From: Procambarus clarkii | Lineage: Eukaryota > Arthropoda > Malacostraca > Decapoda > Cambaridae | DNA length: 64,000 nucleotides | Direction of reading: 5' to 3' | NCBI RefSeq assembly: GCF_040958095.1 | Contig: NC_091219.1 | Span: 27,160,477-27,224,476 of the forward strand | In this document: positions 1 through 13,100 of the stretch, piece by piece | Numbering within the stretch: the first letter of the stretch is position 1 | How the letters are laid out: each line of letters opens with the position of its first letter | Translations under genes and position numbers: made by a program | The notes under the pieces: generated by a model | Seen by the model: the letters and a program-made list of their open reading frames with translations, nothing else | Databases searched by the model: none | Told to the model about the DNA's origin: nothing

Positions 1-1932
1 TCTTCTCTATATTTGATGATATAAACATCTTCTGTTGATGTTCAAAAGCCTTTCTGGCATGCATCATCAACTTACCAACTCCCTTCTTTTTAATATTTTC
101 ATCTCTCATTTTCTTCTTTTTCCACTGCCGCTTTTTTGGAGATTTCATATTATTGCCTTCCTTGCTAGGGCTTACCCACGAAGGGTCATTAAGATTCGGT
201 AGTTCATCCGACCAGTCAGAATCCAGCACATCCTCAACATTTTCATCCACATCTGATCCTGTAATGTGCTGTGCAACTGAGGTGGGGGCCACCCTTATTT
301 CTGATGAAATGTCCACACTCTCACTGTTTATTATTTTTGGCATTCTCAAATCATTTTGTACATGAGGTAGTGGGTTCTCTTCCCCTTCATCTTCAGAAGT
401 AGTACATGAAGAAGTCGTGGACTCTTCCCCTTCACTCAGTGATTGACGTCTCAACCGCCTGCCAAAAGACAACCGTTATCAACTTTAAATAAGAAAACCA
501 GATATGCTTCAAATATTAAAAACATTCATCTTAGTAAAAGAATAATGTTATAGCAATGTAATTAAATAATGTGTTCAAGGCTTTAAAATATACAGTACAA
601 TTAATGTATTAACAAATACTGAACTGCTAAACTGTGATGTAATCACATTTTAAATATGTAGTACAGTTCTGTACATCTGAAGTACTGTACAGCATATCAT
701 TAACTAAAATTCTCAATAAAAAAATACAGAAACACAAATTAATTCACTTTTATCAAAGTTGGACATTTGAATGAGCATACATGGTATCATAATATTAATT
801 GCATCATTCCTCTAAGTATCTTCAGGTTTACAGGTAGATCCTGATTCAATACAGCAGTATTTTGTAATATTCAAATTTACATAATATAATTAAATTCTAA
901 ACAATTAGCATTTTTAGAATATCCACAAACTTATGAAAATAATCAAATTAGGTGCTGAATGTAATGAAACAATCTTTTCTGATGTCCAAGATATATATAG
1001 GACTGAGGCTTCCACATCTTAGGGAATAGCATCAGGCTTTCCAGACCCACCTGAGCCTACTTACTGGGAGCCAGAACCAGAATTTGGTTCTGTCTACAAG
1101 GCAAAGGAACCTTAAGGATTGGAGACCAACCTAAATCAAGAAAAACACCATAACGTATATAAGCATCAAAATAAGCAAGTGTTTAAATTGAAAATAATCT
1201 GTGTGGTACTGTATTTACTGAAATCTCTATTATAAAAACATGCATTCATTGAGCATGGCAAGTCATCCTAATACTGTATTCCTTTCTCAATCTTCCTGTT
1301 TATAATTTTTGTGTACTCTATATCCCTTCATTACATTTCTATTCCTTACGCTCTATTTTACTAACACCATGCATTTCTCAGACTGCTCATGTCTCATATT
1401 ATTATTCTTCAGTTTTTTCTATATTCATACCACAGTTGTCTCACTTCCATACATAATGTTGTGTGAGAAGTCATACATATGGATCAACACTAGCACTCCT
1501 TCATACAACCTCTGCCCCCATTCTTACATTAGGTTCAGCAGTAGCACTTATTAAAAGGCATTGTCTAAATTTTTCATATTCTCAATCCTGTTCTTGTGAT
1601 ATTTTCTCCATTCCATGTACTATCCTCTGTCTTTTATCCATGTCTCACATAAACTTAGCACAACAAAGTTTTTGAAGTTTTCTTCATTAAAACTTTCTTC
1701 ACCTGCAGTTTTTGTTCCTCTTATATTTCTATAACACTGAACACAGCAGGTGCTGTTTCCAGGTTTTTTTTACCTTCAGTGGGAAGAAATTCTGTGAAGA
1801 TGGTGTTGGCACATCCCTATGCCTAAATTATAATGGAATATAAACAAATGATTATATGAGTTGCAATGTATACAATTAACTGTGGCAAATACAGCACTAA
1901 TGTTTATGGTTAACTTACTCTCTCTGCTGCCG
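1..1932. repeat. Near-identical duplicate of 15832-17763
   Basis: This stretch matches 15832-17763 base for base apart from about five differences: four homopolymer-length changes (near 597, 740, 1549 and 1765) and one substitution near 831. It carries a copy of the 5' part of gene B exon 3 (1-458, minus strand, acceptor at 459-461) and the last bases of exon 2 (1919-1932, donor at 1914-1918). It stops abruptly at a gap of 500 Ns. The homopolymer type of difference and the gap at the breakpoint suggest a second haplotype or an unmerged contig overlap. A real recent tandem duplication of gene B continuing to the left cannot be excluded. Confidence 0.95.
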
Positions 1933-1933
1933 G

Positions 1934-2433
1934 NNNNNNNNNNNNNNNNNNNNNNNNNNNNNNNNNNNNNNNNNNNNNNNNNNNNNNNNNNNNNNNNNNN
2001 NNNNNNNNNNNNNNNNNNNNNNNNNNNNNNNNNNNNNNNNNNNNNNNNNNNNNNNNNNNNNNNNNNNNNNNNNNNNNNNNNNNNNNNNNNNNNNNNNNNN
2101 NNNNNNNNNNNNNNNNNNNNNNNNNNNNNNNNNNNNNNNNNNNNNNNNNNNNNNNNNNNNNNNNNNNNNNNNNNNNNNNNNNNNNNNNNNNNNNNNNNNN
2201 NNNNNNNNNNNNNNNNNNNNNNNNNNNNNNNNNNNNNNNNNNNNNNNNNNNNNNNNNNNNNNNNNNNNNNNNNNNNNNNNNNNNNNNNNNNNNNNNNNNN
2301 NNNNNNNNNNNNNNNNNNNNNNNNNNNNNNNNNNNNNNNNNNNNNNNNNNNNNNNNNNNNNNNNNNNNNNNNNNNNNNNNNNNNNNNNNNNNNNNNNNNN
2401 NNNNNNNNNNNNNNNNNNNNNNNNNNNNNNNNN
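1934..2433. other. Assembly gap, 500 Ns
   Basis: Exactly 500 unknown bases, the size of a scaffolding placeholder rather than a measured gap. Reading frames that cross it mean nothing. Confidence 0.99.
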
Positions 2434-3850
2434 CACCCCCGGAGAAACAAGCAAGCGTTCACCATTAGAGGGCCCCACTGGAAGCCAACCAACTCATTCT
2501 CAGCCAGAAAAGGTGGAGCCGGTGGAGCCCAACAAAGTGCCCACAAGGGCCAAAAGAATAAAAGCCCTGGTGCCAAAGGTGCTCAAGAAGCACCCACGCC
2601 TGGCAACTGGAAGCCAGAGAAGCAAAAGATCACTTACCGAAGCAAGCCAGGACTGAAGGGGCCACCTCAAACGGAGTGGACAAAAGAAAAGAAAGAACTT
2701 GGTCAAGCCACCAGACAGGTTCAGGTGATGCAGGAGCAGGCCAGAGATGAAACAATGTGTGAAAAAGCATGTGGGGCCAAAGAGAAAACGACTCTGAATG
2801 CAACCCAGAGCGACTCCATCAGCGCCACAAAAAGAGAGGTGAAGATGGTATATGGCAGAAGACGACAAGCAAGGACAGAATAACCTATCAGAAACCGAGA
2901 AGCAACGATGAAGGAAGAAAATGGTAGAAGGCACGCCATGCCATGACAAACTGTCGCCTGGAGGGCTGCAGGTGGGACACCATTAACTAACCACCTGATC
3001 ACCATAGATATGGTGATACACATGTGTCAAAAACACCAGACCCAAAGAGTGGAGGAGAATGTCGAATCAGCAAAGTATGTCACTCGCCCAACCCTTTGAG
3101 AGAGGCAGAGCCGCAGAAAAATGCCTGGGTTAGGACACTGAGCAAGCAGTGCCTGAAACCAAGGCTGGACCAGTCATCAAGGAGACAGAAGGATCACCCT
3201 CCTCCTGTAGGACTCAAAATGTGCTAACATCCAGAGCAACAGCCAGACCGAAAAAAGTGATAAAGGAATCCCCATCTTGACCAGTCCAGCCGAAAGGTGT
3301 CCACCACTAGGGCCTTGCAGTTGGGGAACAGTGCCACGAAATGAGATGATGCCAAGACCACTCCAAACCGAAGAGGTGATGATGTCTGGGCGCCTGAACA
3401 TCTGACAAAGCCAGAGGAAGGAAACACCACTGAGTGCATAAAAAATAGAGCATTTTGCAATGAATGTGACTTTTCAGAGCTTCAGAGCATCAACAGCTTC
3501 TTGAAGTTTACAGCTCAAAGTCAAAAACAATCACAAAATACCCAACATTTCTGAGAAACAATCAAGACACTCAATCAACATAATTGGGAGTAAGGCTAAT
3601 TATCCTTGCCCCAACTCCCTCAGCCACCACCATGAAACTTGAAAAAGTTCATCACACAGCAACACAACTGTGTTTCAGAGGAGACCATCTCTGGAAGCCA
3701 AGGGCCATTGATAAAACAGAACCAGAGAAGAAAACCACAACAGAGCTGCTAGTGGAAAGCAGCAGAGAGTCATGCAAACAAACAGTTGCAAGCAACACAG
3801 TAAACACTAAAGCAAGAGAAGCCACTGCAGCCTCAAAGAATAAAGCAATG
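2434..3850. other. Purine-rich stretch of unknown nature
   Basis: The plus strand is rich in A and G (many AAGAA, AGCCA and CCAGA words) and more GC-rich than its surroundings. A frame stays open on the plus strand from the gap to 2883, rich in Lys, Gln, Ala and Glu, and another runs 3584-3853; neither shows a motif I recognise. The composition resembles the degenerate retroelement at 42.1-43.3 kb, so an old transposon remnant is likely. It lies beyond the putative poly(A) signals of gene B. Confidence 0.35.
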
Positions 3851-4142
3851 TAAACTTATTTTAGTGACCTTTTATTTAAATTTTAATCCGGAGAGGATTT
3901 ATCGAGTAATATTTATTTTTTGTACAATGAGTTGGTATCTTGGTGATGGTCCAAGTTAGATTTGGTAGCCTCCCTTTCCTTACTATATGACCAGGCAATT
4001 GGAATGTTACTAGTGATGGTGGATGAAGAGGGCATCAGAGCAGTAGGATGTACAAGGTGTTTGTGTAGACCCATGCAGCAGTGGTTACTGGCTCAGGTTA
4101 ATCAAGGGGCCTTAGCTCAAATGCCTTTCAAGAAGCAAATAA
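3850..4142 (-). other. Gene B 3' UTR with poly(A) signals
   Basis: After the stop at 4143-4145 the minus strand carries two AATAAA hexamers, at 3912-3917 and 3871-3876. This fits a short 3' UTR ending near 3850. No transcript data were available, so the cleavage site is inferred. Confidence 0.5.
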
Positions 4143-4157
4143 TTATTTAAATATTTC
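4143..4157 (-). CDS. Gene B exon 9: last codons and stop
   Basis: A strong acceptor (GTAATCTTCCCAG) is followed by GAA ATA TTT AAA TAA, giving the C-terminus EIFK. Other acceptors further on are weaker, and none gives a phase-0 reading that would complete the MYND finger. The exon choice is therefore tentative. Confidence 0.45.
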   Translation of the reverse strand, partial: EIFK

Positions 4158-7100
4158 CTGGGAAGATTACAATTAAAAGACTGTACGCCTTCCTTCTTCA
4201 GCCTTATTGAAGAAACTAAGTGACATACGCTATAGCATTGATAAACATTGTAAGCCTGTGATTAGTTATCATTAAACTGTATGTCTATAATTTTCTAAGC
4301 ATCATATTCCCGATAATATATGGTTTAAGAGCTTTAAACCTGGCATTGAAATAAGATAAGGCAAGGAACTCAACAGAGTACATACCTGACATGTCTGGCT
4401 GCAGTACACAATACTGTTACAGCAGGTGAACTCTCCCGTCACCCCACACAAGAAACACGACCGCTGTAGTCAAGAGAGAACCAATTTTAAGATAAAATAC
4501 CCCAAACATACATCAATGAAACATAATAGTAACCTATTAATGAATAATTAACTACATCAAGTTATTCAATATATATTAATATGAAAGGGGAAAGCATAAG
4601 TGCAACATAGTGTAATGAAATACTAATCCTAAAAAAAGCCTTTAGTATGGTGGTAGTATAAAGCCATGATAATTAAGCTGGATACAATACAGCATGTGGA
4701 AGCAGCAGCTCAGGAAAGGAAGTGTCAATGAGATGTAAGGAGCCACTTACATCTCACTGATGCTTCCATTTACATGTATATAAATGTTACTACATTTACA
4801 GCAGTCTCGTCACATTCCTTCACACAATTGCCATAATCAAACAAACAAAATGACTACGGTTGGATCCCAGAAGGGGATCAAGAAACGTATCAACATAGAG
4901 TATTTCAGGATACAAAGAGGATGGCAGAATGAGTAGAGGTTGGTGTAATGAGCACAGATTAATAATATAGGTGGAGGTTGGAAAGAGGAGATAAAAGGAA
5001 AAGATGGTATTATGTGATGGCATTATGTAGAAGTATGTGGTGGTGGTATGTAGCAGTAGTTGGAAGGTTCTCCTGGTAGATGGCCATCATTATGATAAAT
5101 TTAAATAAAAGTTTTGTTCAATGAACACACTGCATGGGAAAAATTAGTGTATGAATTGCTCATTCTTTAATATGCCTATTATTGTTTTTTGTTTTTGTTT
5201 TTAAATTTGTAAATGAGCACAATAGTGAGAAAAATAGTTGCATTAGAAAAACCATAGTTCAGTTTTAATTTTGAGATGGCATTTGTTTCATTCACCCATG
5301 TGAGCCCAGCTACCTTTGTAATTAAGGTATTGAGGCTTGGGCATGGGAAATTAGCTAGATGAGATGAAATCTCTCTACAAACAGGTGCTAATGATAACCC
5401 CCATTATATTACTAGTGTAGATTGAAATTGAAATTTCACATGGTGAAATTGGAAAACAGAGTTTTCCGCAGCGACTATAAGAAATATTGCCGGAACAACC
5501 GTGGACATCTTCAAGAGAAAACTGGACTGTTTTCTAAGAGAAGTTCTGGATCAGCCGGCCTGTAGTGGGTATGTGGCCCTGCGGGCCGCTCCAAGCAACA
5601 GCCTGGTGGACCAAACTCTCACAAGTCGAGCCTGGCTTCGGGCCGGGCTTGGGGAGTAGAAGAACTCCCAGAACCCCATCAAGCAGATCATAGACAATGG
5701 AAAAAATTACAGTATGAAATCAAATATCAAAATTTTCAGTTATATGTACATCCAGAGGAACCAATTAATTCAGAAAATCAAGGTTGCACTGTGCAGCATT
5801 TAATTAATTTAGCTGTGGGTTTTTCCAGAGGAAAAATGATGTGAATAATTTGTTAGTAAAGTAGAACCCTATTCAGTAATGTGACACAATAAAAGGGAAT
5901 GTTATGTGTAATTTAGGGTGAGGTAGAGTCTTAATTATTTTAACACCAACAGATAATAACACACCGATAACTCTAGATAATCTCACCTGTGATAATATGG
6001 ATAATTCATATTTGCTTCTTAGAAGACTACTCTTATTGCTGTCAGAAAAGTGTATTGGTGTCTGCCGAGGAGAACTTACTGGTGTGACTGTTGCTTCTGA
6101 TGCAATTTTCATAGAGGCATTTTGGTGGGTAGTTGCTTGTTGCGCCTGTTGGTGCGATCTCGCAACTCCCATCACTGAGCTTGTGGGTATGTATGGTATA
6201 CGACCGGGTGGCTGATGATCTGGTTTAGGTGTGTGTACCACACTAGGTGAAGACTGAGCATTATTCCCAAAACGTGCCATGGCAGCTCCTGAGGTGTGAG
6301 CTGGGATGGCACTTACCAGAAGATGAGATTGATGTCCTGGCTTGCTCACTGGTGTACTAACTAGTGTCTGCCCATCTCTCTGCTGGCCTTGAGTTGGTTT
6401 ACTTCCAGCTGCACCTAATTTAATACATTGACCAGCACTGCCCTCAAGAGATGAACGAAGTGTCGCTGGAATAACACTGCTTCCAGTAACAACAGTACCT
6501 GGTGGAAAATTGCTTTCATTTAATAAGGATGTAGTTTAAGGAAAACTATTACAACTAATGCACTCTCATGGAAGATGAACTGGTTCACAACTGACATAAC
6601 AGGTCCTGAAGCAGAACCATCAGTAGTAACAACACATACTACACACACCAATTTTAGTCATATTACAAAAAATATACATGTATTTTTTAGAATAATTACC
6701 ATAGTAAGTGCAGAAAAGCTGCTGATGATAAGGTAAGTATTAGTAAAAAAACAGAGATAATAAGTCACTCATGCTTGCCTATTAGTGGCTACGGGAAAGT
6801 GAGATTGCCCTGCCTCCTAGCTGTTCATACCTGGTGTGCTAATTACCTCTCAGAATTAACCTTTTCATATTTCTTTTTATAGTTATAGATGGAATTGGCT
6901 TTGACAATCTCTTCACTGTATTCCACTTTCCTACCACCCATACAGGGACTAGATGCTATGCCCTTGTTTCTGCTACTGCTGCAGAGGCTATTACTGCATT
7001 ACTGCTGTATGGATCATGCTACCAATATTATGCCTACTAATAAAGACAACAATAAGGATGAGAATAGTCACTTACAGAGATCAAGGACACAGCATATGAG

Positions 7101-10100
7101 GTGTATGTAAATGAAAAAGAAGCAGAGAGAGAGAAAGAGCAATACATGAAAGTGAGCATGTGCACGAGTTGACAGGAGTTGGCTCACCCAAATTCAGGAG
7201 TGACAAGGTTGAAGAGGGTAAAAGGTTTTGCATGACCAGGTATTAGTAAAAATATTGGTCCTAGAAGGCAAGTCTGCAGTTAAAATTACTTTAAAGAATC
7301 ACAGGATCCAGTAAGAAGTCTTAATGGTACTTAAAACCTTAATGTAAATGATATAAATGAGGTCAGGTAAAAACAGTTGAAAGTAAATGTCATGAATGGA
7401 GAGAGAAATCTATTGGGTGTAAATGAGGTGCATCTTAATCGCAAAGATAATTGGTAGAGGTGAAAATCAAGAGATGGAAGGGGTTGAGGTTAGTTTTGTG
7501 GTCGTGAATGTGATTTGTGTAAGCATTAATCGTCTTCTAACTGTACCTTCTAACCTTAACCACTAATGATGGAAAACTTCCAAACAGTACCTTGCCGGTC
7601 ACTGCTGTGGTGCTGCTGCAGTGACTTTGACTGATGCCGGTGCAAAAGCAGGTGCTGCAGGTTCTGCTGAGGCTGATGATGAATTAATTTATTCAACAAA
7701 GGATTGGATGTGTGTGTCGACATCTGTACCAGTGTCGTATTAGGCTGCTGTTGATGCATGGACACTGAGACTTGGGGCTGATTTGAATGTGTTGATACAA
7801 TTTGTCCTAGCTGTGCCGGAGTCCCTGAAGGGACTGTTCCCAACCCACATCCATTCGCCTGTTGGATGAAAGCAATGCGATTTTTGTGCTGCACATCTGC
7901 AGTAATCAGCTGTTGTGGTTGAACACTTTGCTTCTTCTTCAGCTGGTGGTGTTCTGCATAAGTGGGAGGCTGCTTTGCTGGTTGAATTGAATGAACCCCA
8001 AGCAATTGTGGTGGTAATACATTGGTGACATTGTAGCACATTGGTGCAGTAGAAGAAACTACTGGCTGTGCAGTAATCATGCCTGTAGGCCAGAGGGCTG
8101 TGGTGCTCGACTGGACCTGGGTTGGTGGTGGATTTTGTGGCTGTAGCATCAAACTATTAGACACAACTGCAATTGTCACATGAGCACTGTCCCTAGAAAT
8201 ATAAACAATTTAAATATAGTAATTAAAATTGCACGAGTAAAATGACAAAGGAAACCATATTTTGTCAAGTGTCAGTCATGGAAGATATGCTCAAATTCTG
8301 GAGAAAACTTATGAAAAATAATGCACTTATATTAAGGCCAATGCAAGTATTGCAATGCAATGTATTGCAAGAAGGCCTGAATAAGCTTTCTAAATGAAGG
8401 CTGATAAACTTCTGATCACCTGAGAACAAATGCTAGTAATTATATTTTATTTCAATTGTTAACTAGAATCTACTGTATATTTTTGATGATTTTCTTTTTA
8501 ACTTTTACCAGGGCCATAGTTAGCATAAGAATACAGTTCTACCAAATTCAAGATTCCTGCATATGGAAATATGTGCAATGACCTACATACATTAGAGTAG
8601 ATAAAGGAGTCAATATGCTGAGCAAATGGGGCCATATTGAAGCACTTTACCTGGTGATGGATACTTATTTATGGTTTTATCAATGGTATTATGAATTAAC
8701 TTGCAAAAATTAGTCATTTTGGATTATGAATTAACTTATAAAATGGTTAATTTTGTATAAACAAATAACAATTGTCAATACTAGTAAGTAAAAGCAAAGC
8801 GTTTCTGCCCGAAACGCTTTGCGTAATAGTGGCTTTAGGCATTGTATGTACTAGCTCTATCTATAAATTCATCAATATCTGTATCACCCCTTGTATGTAT
8901 GTACTTTACCTAAATAAACATTTGAATTTGAATTTTGAAAGTGCCTTACTCAAAAGGATTGAGCAAGACACATGTGATTTGGAGCATTCACTCCCACCGA
9001 CCAGGCACCCAGAAAGGTAAGCACCCCAAAACAAACCCCTATTCCCCTGGTTAAAAACAACCATTAAAAATGATTGAGCAAGGATACAGTTGGAAGACGT
9101 AAGTGCCTTGGTCAAAAGGCTTACTTGTGATGAATACTGGTGCCAAAATCAACTACAGATGATGAATCATCTCAAGTAAGTTTTCTGTATTTACCTCTGA
9201 TTCAGCTCCACCACTATTTACATGCTTTTTAGAAATATACAGTACAGGTTTAATATTATTGTCTGCAAGAACTGTTAATTTATTCATGTTAAGTGAGTGG
9301 TGCCCAGGTGATGATTCTGTGACTGCATCTCTGACCCACCTCCACCTGTGTGATAAAGTGTGATCCACTCACCTGTTGGTTTGGTCTAACACCTTGTGCT
9401 GTGAAGGCAGGTTACTTGACACTGGCTGCAAAATCATGCTGGATGAAGCTTTGTTTTTTATTACTGGTGGTGCACTTATGGATGGTGAAGCTGCTGCTGC
9501 TGCTACGGCTGCAGAAGCTGCTACTGCCGCTGCCGCTGCTGCTGCTGCTGCTTTTGGTTTTGCCATAGATTTCTTAGCCGTTTGCTGCAAAGAACACAAG
9601 GATCAGATCACAGCAATTATTTGTTGGTACCCAACTCTGATCTTTGCCATTCATATAATAAACACATTTACAGCTCCCTTAACTCTATCAAACCATAAAC
9701 TCAAGACACAGCATAAGGAGAAAGTCCTAATTTCTTGTAGTCACTGATATGTAAGCACAAGAATCCTTCAACCATGTGTTTCAACTCACAAACACTTGAG
9801 TAAACACTCAACACATGAACTAACACTTAACTCCTAAAAATTCAGGAAAATCTTAACTACTGACTCGACTGATTAATATCTAACTTTCTACATTAATACA
9901 GTACTGCACTATTATTAGTAAAATGCTGCTGGAAGCCTACACACTACACAATGAAGCCTAATAAATATTCAAACAAACTGGGAATCTGAATGAGATTGAG
10001 TCTGATAGTAGTTAATCAAGGAAGGTATACCTGATCTCTTTACCTAGCATGTGTCAATATAAATATTATATATATTCTTGATACCTGTACACAGTATAAT

Positions 10101-13100
10101 GGGTCATCATCATCCCCACCACCCCACTTAGTGGGAAGTATTTCTCACGTCACAGCAAGACATTGGAGAAAAAAACAGTGTTGAATGTAATGAAAAGTCA
10201 TTTTTCTGGGAGAGTCCAGGAGGCTTCCCGGAGCTTCTGGAGCTATCCAGGCTGATATGCATCTCTCTAAAATTTGACATAAGTCGATGTGGGTGGAGTT
10301 CTAGGCCTGCCGGGGTCCATGAGCCAGAACCTGGCCCTCTCAGAAAGGCACAAGGAGCAATAGCCTGAAGTGCACGTGATTTGGAGCTTTCTATATCTGC
10401 CATCGACCAGGCACCCAGAAAGGTAAACGCCCCAAAACAAACCCCTATTCTGGTTAAAAACGACGAAAATAGACAAACAAGTGAACAGAACTCCCCAAAT
10501 GAAAACGAGCAAACGAGCATGACATCACACGAGCTGCGCTGCATGTCTGCACAGTTTCCCCTTCTCCCTGCCCTGGGAAGGGGAAGGGGGAGACCCAGAC
10601 CCCTGCACCGGCAATTCACACCCCAGTACTTCGGCTGATGTGAATCGACATAGTTGTGTGGCTCCAGCTCCGGACTCTTGTGTTGTGCTGTCCTCTGTTT
10701 CAGAACTGATCTTACGGTGGTGTACAAGCTGGGAGTAATAATATATGAGCTGGGAGTTTTGCACTGGTAGGGGCACATGGTACTGCACAGCTAGTTTTCA
10801 CCTTTAACAGCAGCTGGCTGACTCTGTTCCCTCTGGGTACATTGTCCTCTTGCGAGATTTTTCTTTTCTTTTTGTTTTTGCCTGGTGGAGAAGTTTGCCT
10901 TGGTGCCTTTCCCCTGTTATACTGTACTAGGGTTTGCTTTTTGTTTGGTGGTACTCCCTGCTTTGCCCTCGTGAGTGAACACGCCCTGGGGGTTCAGCAT
11001 TAGCAATGTTGTTTGGTAGCTTGGGTGCAGGTTAGCAGTACCCTGCCTGGGATTACCCTTAGCAACCCAGTCTAGGAGCCCTAGGAAACCCCGCGGGGGC
11101 ACTCGAGTCCAATGGATGTGACCCCCAAATCCCCTCTTGTTTGTGCAAATTTGAAGGTTGCTCTATCCCCTGGTCTCAGGGCAACGCTCATTGTTTTTGC
11201 CTCCGTCATGCTGCCTGTTGGGTTAGTGACATCTTCGACCCTGAATCCTGGGAGCATTGTTGCTTGTTTGTGACTCAATTCACCCAATCTACTGATGACA
11301 TTATTCGGGTGCAAGAGGATCGCGCTTTGCAGGCTCGGTTTATGTTGATTGCTTCCCCGGATGCCCCGAGGCTGCCCCGTTTTGCTTATAAGGAGTTGGG
11401 GGTATCGGTTGCGTCGTTCTTGGTTCAGTCCACACTCCCATGTTCTTCCCTTACTGTGGTTTCAATCGGTTCCTCCCACCCCCCCACCCCCTTTCTTCCA
11501 GCTCCTAAGCGTCTGAGGGCCTCTAGGTTGGAGAAGGGTTTAGAGGTTTCCGAAACTCGTGCGGTTTCGGGGGTTGCCCCTTCCGCGGTGGTGACTGAGG
11601 CAATCGAGTCTGTTCCTTCAGCTGTAGCTCCTACTATTTCTTTTCCTGCTTCCACTCTCACGCTGCTATTTCAGCCGCCCCGGCCTTTTCTTGTGAGGCC
11701 GGAGCTTTCGAGGAAGACTCGCCCCGGGGCCTGATGTGGAGGTTCCCGGGGTTGGGGAAGAGCTGACGTGGGGGCCTTGGGCCCCGTTGGACCCCACCTG
11801 GGTTTTCTGATCCTCGGGGCAGAGCTTACTGTTACAAGGAGTGGGGTTTTCCTTTCCCTCCCTCTACATACGAGTTGGATTTGGATTTGGATTCGGCTCC
11901 TCCCCGGGTTCGGTTCAGTGTCCCTGTGGGTCCTTCGGTTCCGTCCTTCCTTCGGTTTTCAGCTTCCCATGTCTTGCCTACTGAGGTGGTGGTGGCCATT
12001 GCGGCTTGCCTCCTGCACAACCCAGAGTATGCCTCTATAATGGATCCATTTTTCCTTCAGGTTTGGATCTTCGTCTCCATATTGGGTTCGTTATGAGGTT
12101 CGTCTTGTTTCGCACCGAAACAAGGCCGAAGCGACCAACACCCCCCTAAGTCCGGGTCCCAATAAGCAAAACGGGGCAGCCTGGGGGATTACAGGTTAGC
12201 AATCAACCTAGCGCATTGCAGCAACCTAAATCTAGCCTGCAATGCCTGAGCTGCCTGCACCCTGATACAGTCATCAGTGGACTGGGTGAAAAAGAGTCAC
12301 AAACAAGCAACAAATCTTACAGGACTCTGGGTCAAAGGTGTCACCAACCCAGCATGACAGAGGCAAAAACAGTGAGAGTCACCCTGAAACCTGAGACAAG
12401 GGGATCAGAGCAACCCTCGAACTCGCACAAGGTGAGAGGGAATCCAGGGGTTGTGTCCATTGGACCCTTTATGCCCTCGCGGGGTTTCCCAGGGTCCTTA
12501 GACTGGTATCGCTAGGGGTAAGCCCAGGCAGGGTACTGCGAAATGGCGCCCAAATCTACCAATCAAACTGCTAAAAACTAAACCCCCGGGACGTGTTCAC
12601 TCACAGGGGCCTAGTAGGGGGTACCACCCAGAAACACAGATATATAAACCTAAGATATAGATAGGGGGCAACGAACCAAAGGCAGACCCCCACCAGGCAT
12701 GAAAACAAAAACAAAAGAAAAAACCCCGCAAGAAGACAACGTACTCAGGTGAAACAGAGCCGGCCTCTATAATAGGTGATAACTAGCTGTGCAGTACCCT
12801 GCGCACCTACCAGTGCAAACTACCCCTTACCCCAAGGTAAACAAGGAAGAAACCCTTAAACACTCTCAAGGCAGTCAATCACTGAGCAGCAAAAGACCAA
12901 CAGAGGTAGACCCCAAGGTGACTCGTGGAAGATAACCCCAAGCCCTCAAGGGCAGTACTTACAGGGCACTTAGGGAAGGTGACCCTAAGTCCATGCAGCC
13001 TGAGTTCCAGTGAAAATTACTCCCAGCTCACGCACCACCCTGAAGACAGCACTAAACACAGGGCACAGCATGGAGACAAGAAACAGGAGCTGGAGTCACA

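Noticed and set aside
1776-2883. Open frames of 187-340 codons on both strands
   Set aside because: Most of each frame is made of Ns from the assembly gap.
3922-4095. Open minus-strand frame beginning NHCCMGLHKH as the end of the MYND finger
   Set aside because: The acceptor gives phase 2, while exon 8 ends in phase 0, and the His/Cys spacing does not fit the finger.
11141-11734. A 197-codon frame as a host gene
   Set aside because: It lies inside the inverted-repeat retroelement and part of it is repeated in the opposite arm, so it is element-derived.
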